Source of the DNA: Nymphaea colorata
Lineage: Eukaryota; Streptophyta; Magnoliopsida; Nymphaeales; Nymphaeaceae
Length of the DNA stretch: 64,000 nt
Direction of reading: 5' to 3'
Assembly: GCF_008831285.2 (NCBI RefSeq)
Contig: NC_045150.1
Coordinates: 10,430,001-10,494,000 of the forward strand
Shown: piece after piece, positions 47,716 through 59,712 of the stretch
Layout of the letters: the number at the start of each line of letters is the position of its first letter
How positions within the stretch are numbered: position 1 is the first letter of the stretch
The notes under the pieces: model-generated
Databases searched by the model: none
Seen by the model: the letters and a program-made list of their open reading frames with translations, nothing else
What the model was told of the DNA's origin: nothing
Translations under genes and position numbers: made by a program

Positions 47716-47778
47716 TCAATTCCTTGAAAACGTCATCGGTTTCATAATTTGTCGCGAAGTGTGAATGGTTATCATGCT

Positions 47779-47865
47779 TCAGTAGGCCTTAAGCGATAGC
47801 TCAGGCTTGTTCCTCTGAGGCGCCGGCCACAGCTCCTGCTTCCCATGTGCAAATTGCAACCACAT
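47779..47865 (-). pseudogene. Second coding-like segment in left arm
   Basis: A 28-codon frame from an ATG at 47,863-47,865 reads LQFAHGKQELWPAPQRNKPE and ends at a TGA. The right-arm copy (61,081-61,167) encodes the same peptide apart from the second residue. It could be an exon of the same captured gene as the neighbouring segment. That is inference from proximity. Confidence 0.28.
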
Positions 47866-47990
47866 AGGCATGAGAATGAACTATTAGAACCACATATCAC
47901 ATATGCTAGTGCAGATATAACTAAACAAATGCGTGCACACTCTAGCAGCCTCCTATGGAAGGCGTGTTAAAACGTGGAAAAAAAAAGAAC

Positions 47991-48738
47991 TGAAGCATGT
48001 ACGTGGTTGTGGTTCGAACTTTTGATGCCTTTATCCAAGGGAAAGGGAGGTTCCTCTTTATTCATTCAATGATGTTCTTGAGAGAAATGGACTCTAAATA
48101 TATAGAGTACAGGCCACACCATTTTAGATAAGATAATCACGCAGTACGTGAATCCGTGATAAACATAGTGTCAAGAAAGAAGGGATCACATCTCTTATCA
48201 AGATCTGTTATTGTCATGCAGACTACATTTTGGTGGTCAATGGATTGGGATAGAAATGATAAGAGTAAATCAGCAAAACGTGATTTTAGGGATATTCAAA
48301 ATAAGAACGTGCTGAAAATCAAGGAAATTGCTTAAGAAGATGAAGATCTTGATATCAATGGAAAGACAAGAATTAAGGAAGAGGTTGAGAATCTTGATAT
48401 CAATAGAAAGATGGAAATTAAGGAAGACGTTGGGGAGATTGATAAAAGCGAAATTACTGAAATTACTTAAAAGGGAGGCACGGCAGATTTGTTCCATTAT
48501 AACCTTCCATTTTGTAATCCTTCATCCACTCCAAAAATTGTGAATTTTGTAAATATTACGTGAAATATGTTTTAGTGCTCTCAATTTTTCAAGAAATTGT
48601 GTAGTATCATGACTTGTATACCAAAAATCTTGTAAGCGATAACCTTTATTTGTACTATATATATGTTGCTTAAAGGAATAAATAATAACAAGTTCTCTCC
48701 AGCTTTATCTTTCACTCTTCCTCTGCTAAGTTTTCTCA
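47991..48738 (+). mobile_element. Copia-type LTR, left arm
   Basis: The LTR ends ...TTTTCTCA directly before a primer-binding site. The proposed 5' end TGAAGCATGTACG gives matching TGA/TCA termini, but that end is tentative. Inside are a TATA-like AATATATAGAGTAC (near 48,095) and a 45-bp tandem duplication around 48,340-48,430 (ATCTTGATATCAAT words). No second LTR in direct orientation is in the arm, and the internal region stops at 49,227, so the element is truncated. Confidence 0.7.
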
Positions 48739-48749
48739 TGGTATCAGAG
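48739..48749 (+). other. tRNA-Met primer-binding site (Copia type)
   Basis: TGGTATCAGAG follows the LTR end with no gap. It is complementary to the 3' end of initiator tRNA-Met, the usual primer of plant Copia elements. The right arm keeps one more matching base (TGGTATCAGAGC). Confidence 0.85.
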
Positions 48750-49227
48750 AAACATGAGAGAGGGAAATCGACTGCTCCCTTCCATCAACTCCAAAAAATC
48801 CAAGCTTTTGTAGAGAGGTTCTTCAGACACCTGGAATTGGAATAATCTTTTGCTCGACAGCAAGAATCGCCTGAAGAATCAGCACCGGCCTTCCTCTCTG
48901 CTGCCTGATACACCTTCGTCGCCAGCAAATTATTCCAGATAATGGCGGCAAAGGAAGTCAGGGAAGGGCGCCTTTCTTGCCGGATTCTTCCTGTGCTCCG
49001 GCAGCAACCCCTATCTCCAGAATTTCTAAGGGTCGACTGAATTTCTCTGCTTCGGATGTCACTGACGAACCCATTGCAAATCCTCACGAATCATCTCCAG
49101 AAATCTCCTCTCGGCAGCTCTTGTTCTCAGCCTACAGGTTCAGCTCGACAGCAGGTTCTCTCAACCCTTCACTGAGTCACAAACTCAGGCAGTCATATTT
49201 GCTTCTGTTCAAAGGCTCTGGCTTCTT
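48750..49227 (+). mobile_element. Truncated retroelement leader, left arm
   Basis: Sequence downstream of the primer site begins AAACATGAGAGAGGGAAATC and is GC-richer than its surroundings. Frames of 98-100 codons are open on both strands in both arms, but none shows a GAG zinc knuckle or pol motif. The homology between arms, and therefore the recognisable element, ends here. Confidence 0.55.
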
Positions 49228-49239
49228 ACGTCATATAAG

Positions 49240-50090
49240 GTTGGTTGGGTCTTTACATCCAATCCTTATTTAGAAACCAATTCAGATTCGACATTCATAT
49301 GTATATGTATCAATTCACATCCTTATTGGATCCCACTAGAACATTGGACTCCCGTTCTCATTCACTTATGAAAGCGCATGACCAATCTAAACCTGTTTTC
49401 TCCAAATTTCTGCAACAAAAATGGTTCCAAAATCAGGTCATGTGGTAGTTGAACATAGTAAATCCATTTACATACCTAATCAGAGTGGATTCGCAAGACC
49501 AAATTGATGCTGTTTCTTGACGTTGGTAAGGTCAACAAAGGGTTGGGTTGAAGTCCAACCAGACCGAGTCCGAGATACAGAATGTTGAATTCCTAGTACC
49601 ACCAGGAAGCATCTGACAACTCACAAAAATACACCTACCTTTCGTTATTATAAAACCACACAGTTGTACCATGATAAACTAAAATATATATAAACTTAGT
49701 ACCCTTTAAATGAACATGTACGCTCGCCTATCTTTTCTCACCTAATAATTCTATAATTAAGTAAAGCAACATCAATTTTAATCTTTTAATCTTTTATGCA
49801 TTAATAAAAGGGCATAACTAGTTGGGACATAGTGAACCATGTATGTATGTTATTTGGTGTCGTCATGGTGGCTGATAATGGAAATTAATGAGCTGATTAA
49901 TTTGTTTATATGGAAACTACTTTTAGTCTTTTCATCTTAATAATTATACGTAAGCTATTTAGTAACTAGCAGAAGTTTACTCTTAATCAACAGTGCAAAC
50001 ATTTTGTATTTCTTCTTATCCCCATATCTTTAGATAAACTGTCAAATTTTCCTATCAATTTATTTGAAAACATAAGTGCCTTCACTGTTC
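49240..50090 (+). repeat. Orphan, inverted copy of the LRR-RLK 3' flank
   Basis: From GGTTGGTTGGGTCTT to AAAACATAAGTGCC the sequence is the reverse complement of 33,770-34,640, the region downstream of gene B. No LRR-RLK coding sequence adjoins it; the left arm ends about a dozen bases away. The gene that should lie to its left on the plus strand is missing. Confidence 0.88.
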
Positions 50091-50279
50091 ATACTAACAT
50101 AAAAACACAAGTATATACACCTTGCCGTCTCACAGTGGCCGAGTAAAAGAAATATTATTTTGAAACAGGAAAAGCTGGAACATAACTTGTTCATGGTTTC
50201 CTTCTCTTCTTGAGCAACACAAACCCTTAACTTCGTGACCCCGAATAGTTGAGTAGTGCTGAAATTCTTTGGAACTAGA

Positions 50280-50610
50280 TAGGGCTGTACAATTAGTCAA
50301 GCCAACTCAAGTTCGGCTCGAGCTTGTTCAATTATGCTCGATTTGATAACACAAGCTTATAAATGAGTCGAGTTCAAGTTACATGAATTTGACTCTATTT
50401 TCTTTAATTTAGCTTATCTTCTTTTTTAATTAAAGTTGGTAAAGGAACTTGAACAAGCCCAAATTAAGCCCCGATTTGGTCTATTGAGTCAACCTTTTGC
50501 ACATCTTGTACAGCTCAAGTCGAGCCCATTCCACTATTTTGTTCTATAGTTGACCTTTTGCTGATCTTGTACAGCTCGACTCGAGCTCGAGCCCAGCAAT
50601 CACTCCTTGT
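50280..50610. repeat. CTCGAG/AGCTCAAGC-rich dispersed repeat
   Basis: It opens GATAGGGCTGTACAATTAG and contains GTTCGGCTCGAGCTTG and CAGCTCGACTCGAGCTCGAG. It is followed directly by the inverted relative of the 32.6-kb repeat (50,600-50,730). Confidence 0.65.
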
Positions 50611-50734
50611 GCGCAGAGCATTTATTGGAAAGGATGTGTCGGCCCATTTGAGCCAATTCAGGCTGATTCTAATAACATCTATCATATGATTGGTGGGAAT
50701 TGCTCTATTGATAGTGTCCAATAAGCCATTCCAC

Positions 50735-50916
50735 CAGGGGTGGAACTAGAAATTTTCCATGAAGGGATCCGGATTAAAGTTTCTAAATTTTAGTACGAGC
50801 TGAAATATAACAAATTTTTATATAAAATAAATAAAATTTTCTAAAATTTATATGTAATTTTTTTAAAAATTGAGGTGGGGCCAGGGCCCATGGCATTCCC
50901 CCTAGCTCAGACCCTG
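50735..50916. mobile_element. Tip100-like hAT miniature element (182 bp)
   Basis: Ends CAGGGGTGGAACTAG and CTAGCTCAGACCCTG form imperfect inverted repeats. The flanks CATTCCAC (50,727-50,734) and CCTTCTAC (50,917-50,924) agree at six of eight positions, consistent with an aged target duplication. The interior is AT-rich and non-coding, with GGGGCCAGGGCCCATGGC near the 3' end. Confidence 0.75.
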
Positions 50917-50929
50917 CCTTCTACATAAA

Positions 50930-52130
50930 TAAAAAAAAAAAGATAAAGAGTCGAAAACTGGCAAAAAAGCATGATACTGAAAATATGTTTGCTATGCTAA
51001 GAAACAATCTTGTTGATTAGAATGTGGAAATAAGAAGACTGTGCCGAAGACGCAAAGTGTGGGAATAAGAAAGCGATATCACATTCTTTCCAAGAGAGTA
51101 GGCTGGTCTTCCATCGATTTTAACTAGAAAACAAAAATGATAATTTTTTTTGAAACAGAACATATAAGACGACCATGATATGGGTTAGTGGTTTGAATCA
51201 ATAGCCAATAGTGTGACTAAAATCCACTTTTGAAAGGAGTGGATGAAGTTGCCCTAACTCCAGTCCAGGGATTTAGATGATGTAGTTGTGAGTCAGCACA
51301 AAATATTAACAATTAGATTCTTTTAAACATAGTTAAACAAAGTATAAAAACTGATTAATTACCACTTGTCATTTTCATATATGTTGCTCGTACTGGCAGA
51401 TGCTATGGAATATTTCCAATTTTACTTGGGTTTCCGATTCAGGAAAACATGTGGGCTGGTGTAGGCAACTACCCAGTTGCTTCTAAATTGGAAAATGCAC
51501 TTGGGTCCATTCTCTCGCTACATGAGCTGCCCCTACTAAAGCAAGTGAAATTGACCAACACTTCTTATGGACTAACACTGCTCCTTAGGTTATAACGAGA
51601 TTGAGTTTCTTGCTCTGCAACAGATGTACACTCAAAGGAAAAAAGAGGGAAGATTGGAGTATTTTAAAAATATTTTATGATGAAGTGTATCTTTTAGACT
51701 TTTAAATTTTTTATAAATTTCATTTTGTCCTTTCAAAAACCTCCATTTTTCACTTTATTAGGAATATTTGGATTTTTTTACACTCCTCTGCATGATGCAT
51801 ATAACCAGTTTCGTTTATATCCTTCTTCTGCATACAGGGGTAGAAGGAAAGGTGAATTGGCAGATGCCATCACACCCTCAAGTTTTAAATTTTCAATTTT
51901 ATCCATTAAATTTTTCAAAAATTTTAGTTCTGCCCTTAAAATATTTTAGAAAATGTTTCTAATCCAAGTGGGTCCAAGTAGTCCGTTTTAATCGCTGTTG
52001 GCTGATTCGAGCCAATATTTCAAGCTAATATGATGAAATAGTTTCACTAGCAAAAAAAAAAACGGTTGATTGATAAAATCCATGGCCCGTCCGCTAAATA
52101 CAGCGTACTCAACATGATCCCATCCTTGCT
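50930..52130. other. Intergenic, no gene seen
   Basis: AT-rich sequence without a supported gene. Two overlapping frames near 51,725-51,962 are Phe-rich and follow T-rich DNA, so I leave them out. Confidence 0.5.
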
Positions 52131-52640
52131 TCATTTATGTTGGTTAAAACTAAAGTATGGGTGTTATCATATGGATCCCCGTATTCGCACTAACCAATCA
52201 ACATAGTAGTTGCACATGTTTTTTTTATTAGTGAGAACCACCACTTATATAGGTTGTGATAAATGACAAATACAATTAGGTAGAAAGTTAACATAGTCAC
52301 AAAAAAACACATTTTTTTCGAAAAACAAAGCATTAAATGCGTGAAAAATAAGTCAGCTGAATAAAAAGACAAAAAATGCCATTTCATTTTTGAAAAAAAA
52401 AACACGCCATAGCAAAAAAATGCATTTTTCTGCATTATTCTCATTTTTCCTTTTTTTCACTATGGCATTTTTTCAATCTTTTTTATTGTCAAACTGCTTG
52501 TTTCCACCTTCTAATTTTTATTTACTTCTTATCTATTTTTTAATGTTGCCCTATTAGTTTCTCATTTATTTTATTTTCCTCTTACTTTTAAGTTTTTTTA
52601 TTTTTTAAAAAAATGTACCTTATTTTTCCATTATTTTTAT
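52130..52640. repeat. Dispersed repeat (pair with 39.54-39.95 kb)
   Basis: Shared order: CGCACTAACCAATCAACA, GAACCACCACTTA, ATATAGGTTGTGATAAATGAC, AAATAAGTCAGCTGAATAAA, TGTCAAACTGCTTGTTTCC. It sits about 0.4-0.9 kb upstream of gene C. Confidence 0.8.
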
Positions 52641-55620
52641 CTCTTTTTTTTAACTCATCGTTGAGAAAAAACCTCTCCATTTAAAAGGCAAAAACGATCT
52701 TTGTGATTATGGTCGAAACAGAGCTTTGGGTGTCCTAAAAAAAAGTTCAAATTGACAGCTGTGCTTTGGGACTGAATAGAGTGAAAATTTGGTAAAGGGA
52801 AATAAGACAAGGGCGGCCAAGAAAAAGTATCATTGATTTGACCATTAGTCCTGCGGCTAGATTTGGAAGTGTGAAGCAATATGCTCCAAACCAATAGACC
52901 TGAGTCTTCTTCAATTTGTAGAGAAACGCACAAATTTTCTCGAAGTGGATCCATACATAAATTAAAGACCTACCTTCTTCTTCTGTTCGTGCATGTTTTG
53001 CATAGAAATTGGACATGCATGGCTACCACCAGTCGGTCACTGCAGCCACTTGTCTATCTTTTGTGTTTCTCCTCCTTCACCTTCATTGTGGTTCTCGGCC
53101 AAAGGGAGGTGCCCTCTGCCCTTGCTTCTCTGAGCAACGTGACTGACCAATTCGCATTGCTGTCTTTCAAATCCCTCGTCACCAGAGACCCTTATAATGT
53201 GTTATCAAATTGGAATTCCAACATCTCTTTCTAGTGGTTCACATAGGGTCATTGCTCTGAACATCTCCCCCATACATCGGCAATCTCTCCTTCTTACATG
53301 ATCTTGATCTCTCGAATGACAGTTTCCATGGTCACCTTCTCATTGATTTTAGTTGTCTCCCTCTTTTAAAAAAACTTTCCATCAGAAAAAACCATTTTGA
53401 GGGGTCGATCCCACAAACACTGAGCCATTGTCGAGGTCTCCAAATATGTTAGCACCAGATAACCAATTCTATGGAAGCTTCCCAAAGTCTCTAGGCAGTT
53501 TGTTAGAACTCAAGTACTTAAACATTAGTGGTAATAGGCTCACCGGCACTATTCCAGTTGCTTTGGCTAATGTCACAAAACTAAAGAGGTTTAATATCGG
53601 TGAAAATCAGATACAGGGAAACATTCCTCCTGAGTTGGGATGTGTAACCCACTTGATGGCCTTTAGCATGCAAATGAACAATCTCACTGGTACACTACCT
53701 GAGAGCTTGTTTAACCTATCTGCTCTTTCGGGTTTGATTTTCATGACCAATCAACTGATAGGGCATCTCCCAAAAAATGCTGGCCGCTTCCTGCCCAATC
53801 TCGAACAACTCTATATGGCTGCAAACAATTTTGATGGAACTCTCCGGGCTTCTCTTTCTAATGCTACAAGACTTCAAGTTCTTACTGCAGAAAGCAATAA
53901 ATTTAGTGGTCCGATGCCATTAGAATTAGGTAGTCTGTCACAACTTAGGCGCCTTTACCTAGGGAGAAGTATGTTTACCAATGTCTCTGGCAGCCGCAAG
54001 CTCTCCATTCTCGCATCCCTCACGAGGTGTCGGATGCTAGAGGAAGTTGATTTGTCACATAACTTTTTGAACGGCATTCTTCCTGCCTCTATTGGAAACC
54101 TGACAACAACCTTGTCGACACTGGACCTTTCCTCTAATCAGATTTAAGGTACTATCCCATTGAACCTAGCCAACTTGACCAAGTTAATTGCCTTATGTTT
54201 GAGTTCCAACAAAATGAAAGGGCTTATTCCACCAAATATAGGATAGATGTACAGCTTACATGTGTTGCTTCTTTACAACAATGCATTAGAAGGCCCAATC
54301 CCACTGTCAATGTACCAGTTGGTCCACATGTATGCTTTTACGATTGGACACAACGTGCTAATTGGGTCAATTTCAAGATCTATAAACAATCTCACTAGTT
54401 TGATAAAGCTGGATGTAAGCTCAAACAATTTGTCATCAACACTACCACCTGGTCTTTGTGAGTTGGACTTGTTTGTGCTAAAATTGCAAGACAACTCTTT
54501 CACTAGTCACCTCCCTCTAAATCTCAGAAATTTAGCCATGATGGACTACATTGATATCTCTACAAACAAGCTGAGTGGAGAGTTGCCTGCATCATTATCA
54601 AAGCTCCAAATGCTAGAGTATTTGAACCTCTCTCACAACACATTTGATGGTCACATTCCTCAACAACTTGATCACATGGTAAACGTTGGAGCTATTGACC
54701 TTTCCCACAACAAGCTCTCGGGTGAGATACCAAAATCATTGGAGAAACTTCAACACATCCACGTCTTGGACTTGTCCTTCAATCTATTGGAAGGAGAGAT
54801 TCCAAGTGGTGGAAATTTTGCAAACCTTTCTGCTGAGTCGTTCCTAGGGAACTATGCACTATGTGGAGCTCCCAAGTTCCTTGCCCCATTGTGCTTAGAC
54901 AAAACAAAGAGGCAGAGTAAAAGCAATGCGGCTAGAGTCATTGCTGCTTGCGCAATTGGAAGCTTGCCACTTTTCGTCATTATTTACACACTCATTGGTA
55001 TCTCATGCTATAGAAAGAAGGGGTTGTTGAAACATCCCGATGACATTGAAACATTACGAGGAATTACACTTCCAGTGATTTCTCACAGAGAGCTATTGCA
55101 TGCACCGAGCAACTTCAGTAATGCAAATTTTCTTGGGAATGGAAGCTTTGGTTCAGTGTACAAAGGAATTCTAGCAGATGGAATGACAGTGGCTGTTAAG
55201 GTCCTTAATTTGTTATTTGAGGGAGCATCTAAAAGTTTTGACATTGAGTGCACTGTTATGCACCAAATCAGGCATTGAAACCTCGTTAAAGTCAATACGT
55301 CTTGCTCTAGTAGAGATTTCAAGGCCTTAGTTCTTCAATACATGCCCCTTGGGGGCCTAGAAGTCTGTATACATTTGGGTGGCCATCACTTGAATCTCTT
55401 TCAGAGATTGGATATCATGTTTGATGTGGCTTGTGCTCTAGAATATCTTCACCATGGTTATTTGGAGACTATAGTTCATTGTGATCTGAAGCCAAGTAAT
55501 GTGCTTCTAGATGAGAACAAGACTGCATACGTCAGCGATTTTGGCATTGCAAAGATTCTAGTTGGTCAGAATTATTCTACTCTTACAGCCACTCTCGAAC
55601 CACATGATACATTGCGCCAG

Positions 55621-56834
55621 GTATGTATCTCTTATTTTTTTGTCCTTTTATAAATTATGTGTTTCACGAAGTGTGAGTATAATTGCCTGATACGTTTCTT
55701 GAGTCAACGTGACCTGGCTTTGAGTTCTCATATGAGAGTGTAAATGTGTGAACACACTCTCTTTCTCTTCAATAATGCTTTCCCAGAGAAAGAGGAAGAG
55801 AAGGTGGGATAGCATGGGAGGGGCAAAGAGAGAGTGGGTGGGTTTGCCAGTCCTAGTGGACTTTCTATCTCTCTCTCTCTCTCTTTCTATATATATATAT
55901 ATATATACATACACACATATATATATATATATATATATTTATTTATTTATTTATTTATATTGAAATCATCTGATTAAGTTTTTTTTTTAACTTTATATTG
56001 TTTAAAACATTGCAAAAAAATGCATTGTTGTAGTCAATGTTTTGGCTACAGTTTTTACCAATGAAACTGTTTTTAAGGTCAAAAAATATGAAAAAGTGTC
56101 ATCAGTAACATAGGTAGCACACTGATTTCACTTATATAATTATTTCAATTATATGTAAAGGTCATTGATAAACTATTTTACATGAACAGTGTATTCATTG
56201 TTCGTATGGCTTATGGTGTTGCATGCTAGTTTTTCATTGTTTTGTGCTCACATACATGTGTTGTTTTAATGTCCTCAATAGACTGCAATTGATCTTCTTC
56301 TTTTAACAGAAGTTATAAATTTTATTCCTTTTTTGCATAAAAGAATCCTAATCGTAAATACCTTTCTACCTAATGGCCTGAGACTGGCTAACAATTGGCA
56401 CTTTTGAATAATTCACTTGATTTAGGAGCCATTTAAAAGAACATTGAGATAGGTCACAGGAGAATTAGAAGTAAGATGAGTTTCATTAGGCATTTATGTT
56501 ATGAAATCACTGCACCATACAGTTGATGAATCTCAACAAATTTCACATGCCCCATAGAAAAAAAACTGGATACATGTTTGAATTCTTTTAAGAGCACTAG
56601 AATATCATATAAATATATAAGACTTCAGTTCTAAATCATAATCTTGCATTCTTTTTAGATGTATATATGAGAATACAACAAGAGAAAGGAGGATTGGAGG
56701 TTCAATTGATCTTAAGTTCACTAATTTCCAGGCCTCTAGCCAAAACCAATTATTGCAATTGTGTCATAGATGAGCACTAGCCAATTATATTGTGCTTGCT
56801 AATCATGTCTAATATTGTTGAGTGGTTGAATTAG
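55621..56834 (+). other. Kinase-domain intron of gene C (1,214 bp)
   Basis: Donor CCAG|GTATGT and acceptor TTGAATTAG|AATTTGGG are well formed and lie at the same position as the introns of A and B. It is more than twice their length. A microsatellite zone (55,868-55,958: CT, TA, CA/TA and TTTA runs) accounts for some of the extra length. Confidence 0.88.
55868..55958. repeat. Compound microsatellite in intron of C
   Basis: (CT)n, (TA)n, ACACACATA, (TA)n and (TTTA)n follow one another without a gap. Confidence 0.92.
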
Positions 56835-57574
56835 AATTTGGGATGGCTGGAAAGGTATCAGCCAAAGCAGATGTCTACAGCTATGGAATTCTTCTCCTGG
56901 AGGTGTTTACCAGAAGAAAACCTACTGATGAACAGTTTGATGGGGATTTTAGATGTCATTGATAGCCATCTTCAAAACGCAAGCAACAATACTGCAACTG
57001 AAACATCAGCTGCTAGGAATGAGCTGCTGGTGACGATCATGGAGATAGGCTTGTCGTGTTCAAGGGAGTCTCCAAATGAGAGAATGGAAATGAAGGATGT
57101 GGCTGCAGGGTTAAGAAGGATACGACAGAGAACATGATGAATGACAAAAGGAGAAATAGTCCAGGGCACAACTTGATATTAGCTAAAATGGCCAGACGGC
57201 AGTTACCAATAGGCTAAATAGTTCGATGTAGAAATGTAGTGTGATTGCTTTCATTGAGCACTGTCACTTGCATTGCTCACACACAGTCTTTTATAATGAT
57301 TTGGTTAATGTATTGTGCATGTTTTCCTGAGCAATTTGAGTGACTAATCTTGTATAACAACTTAAACACTTCCAATGAAAGTTGCACAAAAGTGGCTTGA
57401 TAATTTGTCCAATATTGTTGTTCTTGTCATATTCTCAAGAAAGGATACCCCAACTGCCATAATTCGAGTTCACATCAATCCTCTCCGTTTTCTAAAATTT
57501 GGCTTTAATATATCCTCAGTGCACAATTTCCCAAATCTGCCAAAAAAAAGTGCAACAAGAAAAATGAAAAAAAA

Positions 57575-58440
57575 TGTATAATTCTGGTAAGTTTTGGGCT
57601 GCAGTCTAAGTTTATCTAAAAAAAACCCTTGAATGAGGAGGATGAGAATTGTCAGCTATGAGTGTCATTGCATTATTCAATAATGTTAAATGTAATGGCC
57701 CCTAACAAGAGACCGTGTGCTATGGACTAGAAATGACCACAAAAACCACGCTAACTAAATAGAAGACCCCTATCCCATAAGGGGCAAAAGTGGAACTTGG
57801 AAAAAATTCACTTTATTTCCCAGGAATTGAAGCCACCCAATGTTAAAGGAGGCTTGGTGTTATATTAAAAAAATTATATCTTTGATCTTTTCAAGTGTGC
57901 GAAAGTGCATAAAGCCAAACACATAAGCAGTACAAAAATAATGCACAACAAGGCGAATGCACAAAAATGTATAATTCTGGTAAGTTTTAGAGTGAAGTCC
58001 AATTTTATCTACAGAAAACCCTTGAATGAGGAAGATGGGAATTATATGATATGAGCATTGTGTCATTGTAGCATGTTATTTGCAATTGCCCCTAACAAAT
58101 GACGATGTATTATGGACTAAAAGTGACCAAAATGACCCTTCTAGTTAAATAGAAGACCCCTCTCCCTTTAAGGGCGAAATAAATGTAGAAAAATTTCATT
58201 CTATTTCCTAGTAACTGAGCCACCAATGTTAAAGGAAGCTTAGTGTTATATCAAAGGAAGTACTATTTCTTTGGTGTTCTCAAGCACGCAAAAATGCATG
58301 AAGCCATTCCTATAAACATGCCGATGGCCATATCTATAAAATTATTTTCTTGTACCAGTATGAAGTTCAAGGACGCTACTTCATATTATAGTATCGTGGA
58401 AGCATTACAAATATGTGACCATATCTCGCTGTTATTGCCT
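57575..58440. repeat. 394-bp tandem duplication downstream of gene C
   Basis: TGTATAATTCTGGTAAGTTT occurs at 57,575 and 57,969. The two copies stay collinear through AACCCTTGAATGAGGA, TAAATAGAAGACCCCT and AATGTTAAAGGA. The second copy continues into sequence related in reverse to 17,080-17,300. No gene is seen. Confidence 0.88.
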
Positions 58441-59712
58441 TCAGTGTGAATAGGGCAAAAGTGAATTGCTTGAAGCATCTTTAAGATGAGTCTAATTAAT
58501 ATTTAAAGAACACTAACAAATAGGGTGACAAGTGCAAGTTTGCTGGGTTCTTAGGGTTCATGCAAACTTTACAATTTTAAGATTCTCATTTTTAAACAAA
58601 GTGTACTTGGATACTATGTGAGGTATAAAGATTTTTTAACTTTTATGAGGTGTATTTATGTGCTTGCAATGTGTTACTATGCAAGTTGAAACTTGGACTA
58701 GGATAATAAACTAGTCCTTTAGGCAATTCGGCTTATAATGGAACCTTGAATTTGACCTGGTTCGACCAAGAACCTGGCTTGGTTCTCACTGCTGCGGGAG
58801 AGGAAGCAGCCCTATCTGACATTAACGACGTAGAAAAACAGTATTCTCACTCATTTTGCCAGCCAATTCATTCTCAAATGCCTTTACCAAGTAAAAAGCG
58901 CATCTAAAGTTCATTGACCATCTGGTAGAAAGCGGAAGATCCTTCCCTGTTTCTTGTCTCCCTAGACTACAAGGTCTGTTTTCAGTGCCTTAAAAGTACT
59001 ATTACCCACCTTGTACTCCAATTTGAGCATTGATGACCCATCTTTGTAGCAGTGGACGTTGACACCTCTGACACTCAAAATAAACATAGCTGAGATTGTC
59101 ATTCTACATAAAAAACAATAGCAAAGTTAGAATAATTATTCAAACTAAAACTAGCCAAACATCACAGTGCTTAAGACAATCACTTTTTCCATTTAAGTGT
59201 TAAAAAAAACAGCATAAATCCACCAAAAATATAAGATACAATTTGTACAACCAAAAGTCTCATTCAGTGGGTTGCACACATGAACATGAACATGTAGATG
59301 GACATTTATATGCATTGATAGAACAAGAAAAAAAGACGGGAACTGCAAGCTAGGAAAAGGAAAATTGATGCATATGCATACGCAGATTTTGTAGCTTGCG
59401 AGCTTTAGATATCTAGTAGATGAGTGACTAAATTATCATAAATGCAGAAAATCCCAACTTGGTGGTGTTCGTTCGACGCAAACAGAGCAGGCTTCGCGAA
59501 TTTCTGCTTTGATGCTCACATTCAAGAGGCAGAAAAACTAGGAATCTCAGAATATCACCGTCAAGCTCTCCTCAGAGAAAACAGAGAAATAGTTCAAAGC
59601 GCGCCCAAAAAAAAAGAAAAGAAAACCACCTCATTACAGTCCAACAGCCCCAAATTCTGTTTCCTCCCTCTTTCCTCCGCTGGAGAAGCTCTTTTGCCGT
59701 CTTAAATCAGGG
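58441..59712. other. Intergenic, no gene seen
   Basis: Sequence up to the inner end of the right arm. An 87-codon frame near 59,442-59,705 has no recognisable domain. No repeat within the window was noticed. Confidence 0.45.

Larger units (their letters stand above)
45279..49227. repeat. Left arm of a ~3.95-kb inverted duplication
   Basis: The reverse complement of this arm is collinear with 59,713-63,692. Outer ends match at GGATCAGATTCAGAAACAC (45,279) and its complement ending at 63,692. Inner ends match up to GGCTCTGGCTTCTT (49,227) and its complement at 59,713. Similarity is high throughout, with single-base changes, a ~38-bp indel inside the hAT element and different lengths of homopolymer and AT microsatellite. 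Both arms carry the same nested insertions, so the duplication happened after those insertions. The spacer is about 10.5 kb and contains gene C. Confidence 0.95.
53019..57137 (+). pseudogene. LRR receptor-like kinase C, best preserved copy
   Basis: The start at 53,019 gives MATTSRSLQPLVYLLCFSSF and a cleavable signal ending near VVLGQ. The N-cap DQFALLSFKS follows. Small deletions after NISF (stop at 53,232-53,234) remove the CDWNGVSC part. From about 53,445 to 55,596 one frame covers roughly 18-20 LRRs, a transmembrane segment (IAACAIGSLPLFVIIYTLIG), glycine loop GNGSFGSVYKG, VAVKVLNL, the non-RD loop IVHCDLKPSNVLLDEN and VSDFGIAKIL. Only three in-frame stops interrupt it: TAA 54,145 (GAA expected), TAG 54,244 and TGA 55,276 (CGA expected). 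A one-base loss at 55,597 shifts the last codons before the donor. Exon 2 keeps [20 protein letters not shown], loses about 49 bp after GGGGATTT, then regains the normal C terminus, stopping at 57,135-57,137. Intact relatives are membrane immune receptors; this one can at most encode fragments. Confidence 0.93.

Noticed and set aside
48785-49273. Opposing 98-100-codon frames in the retroelement leader, repeated in the right arm
   Set aside because: They overlap on opposite strands and contain no zinc knuckle or other GAG/POL motif; conservation between arms is explained by the recent duplication.
15643-50916. Intact autonomous transposon
   Set aside because: The hAT elements found are too short and encode no transposase; the Copia pieces are an LTR plus leader only.
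55648-55963. Frames in the intron of gene C
   Set aside because: They translate microsatellites (TA, CT, TTTA) and lie between well-formed splice sites.
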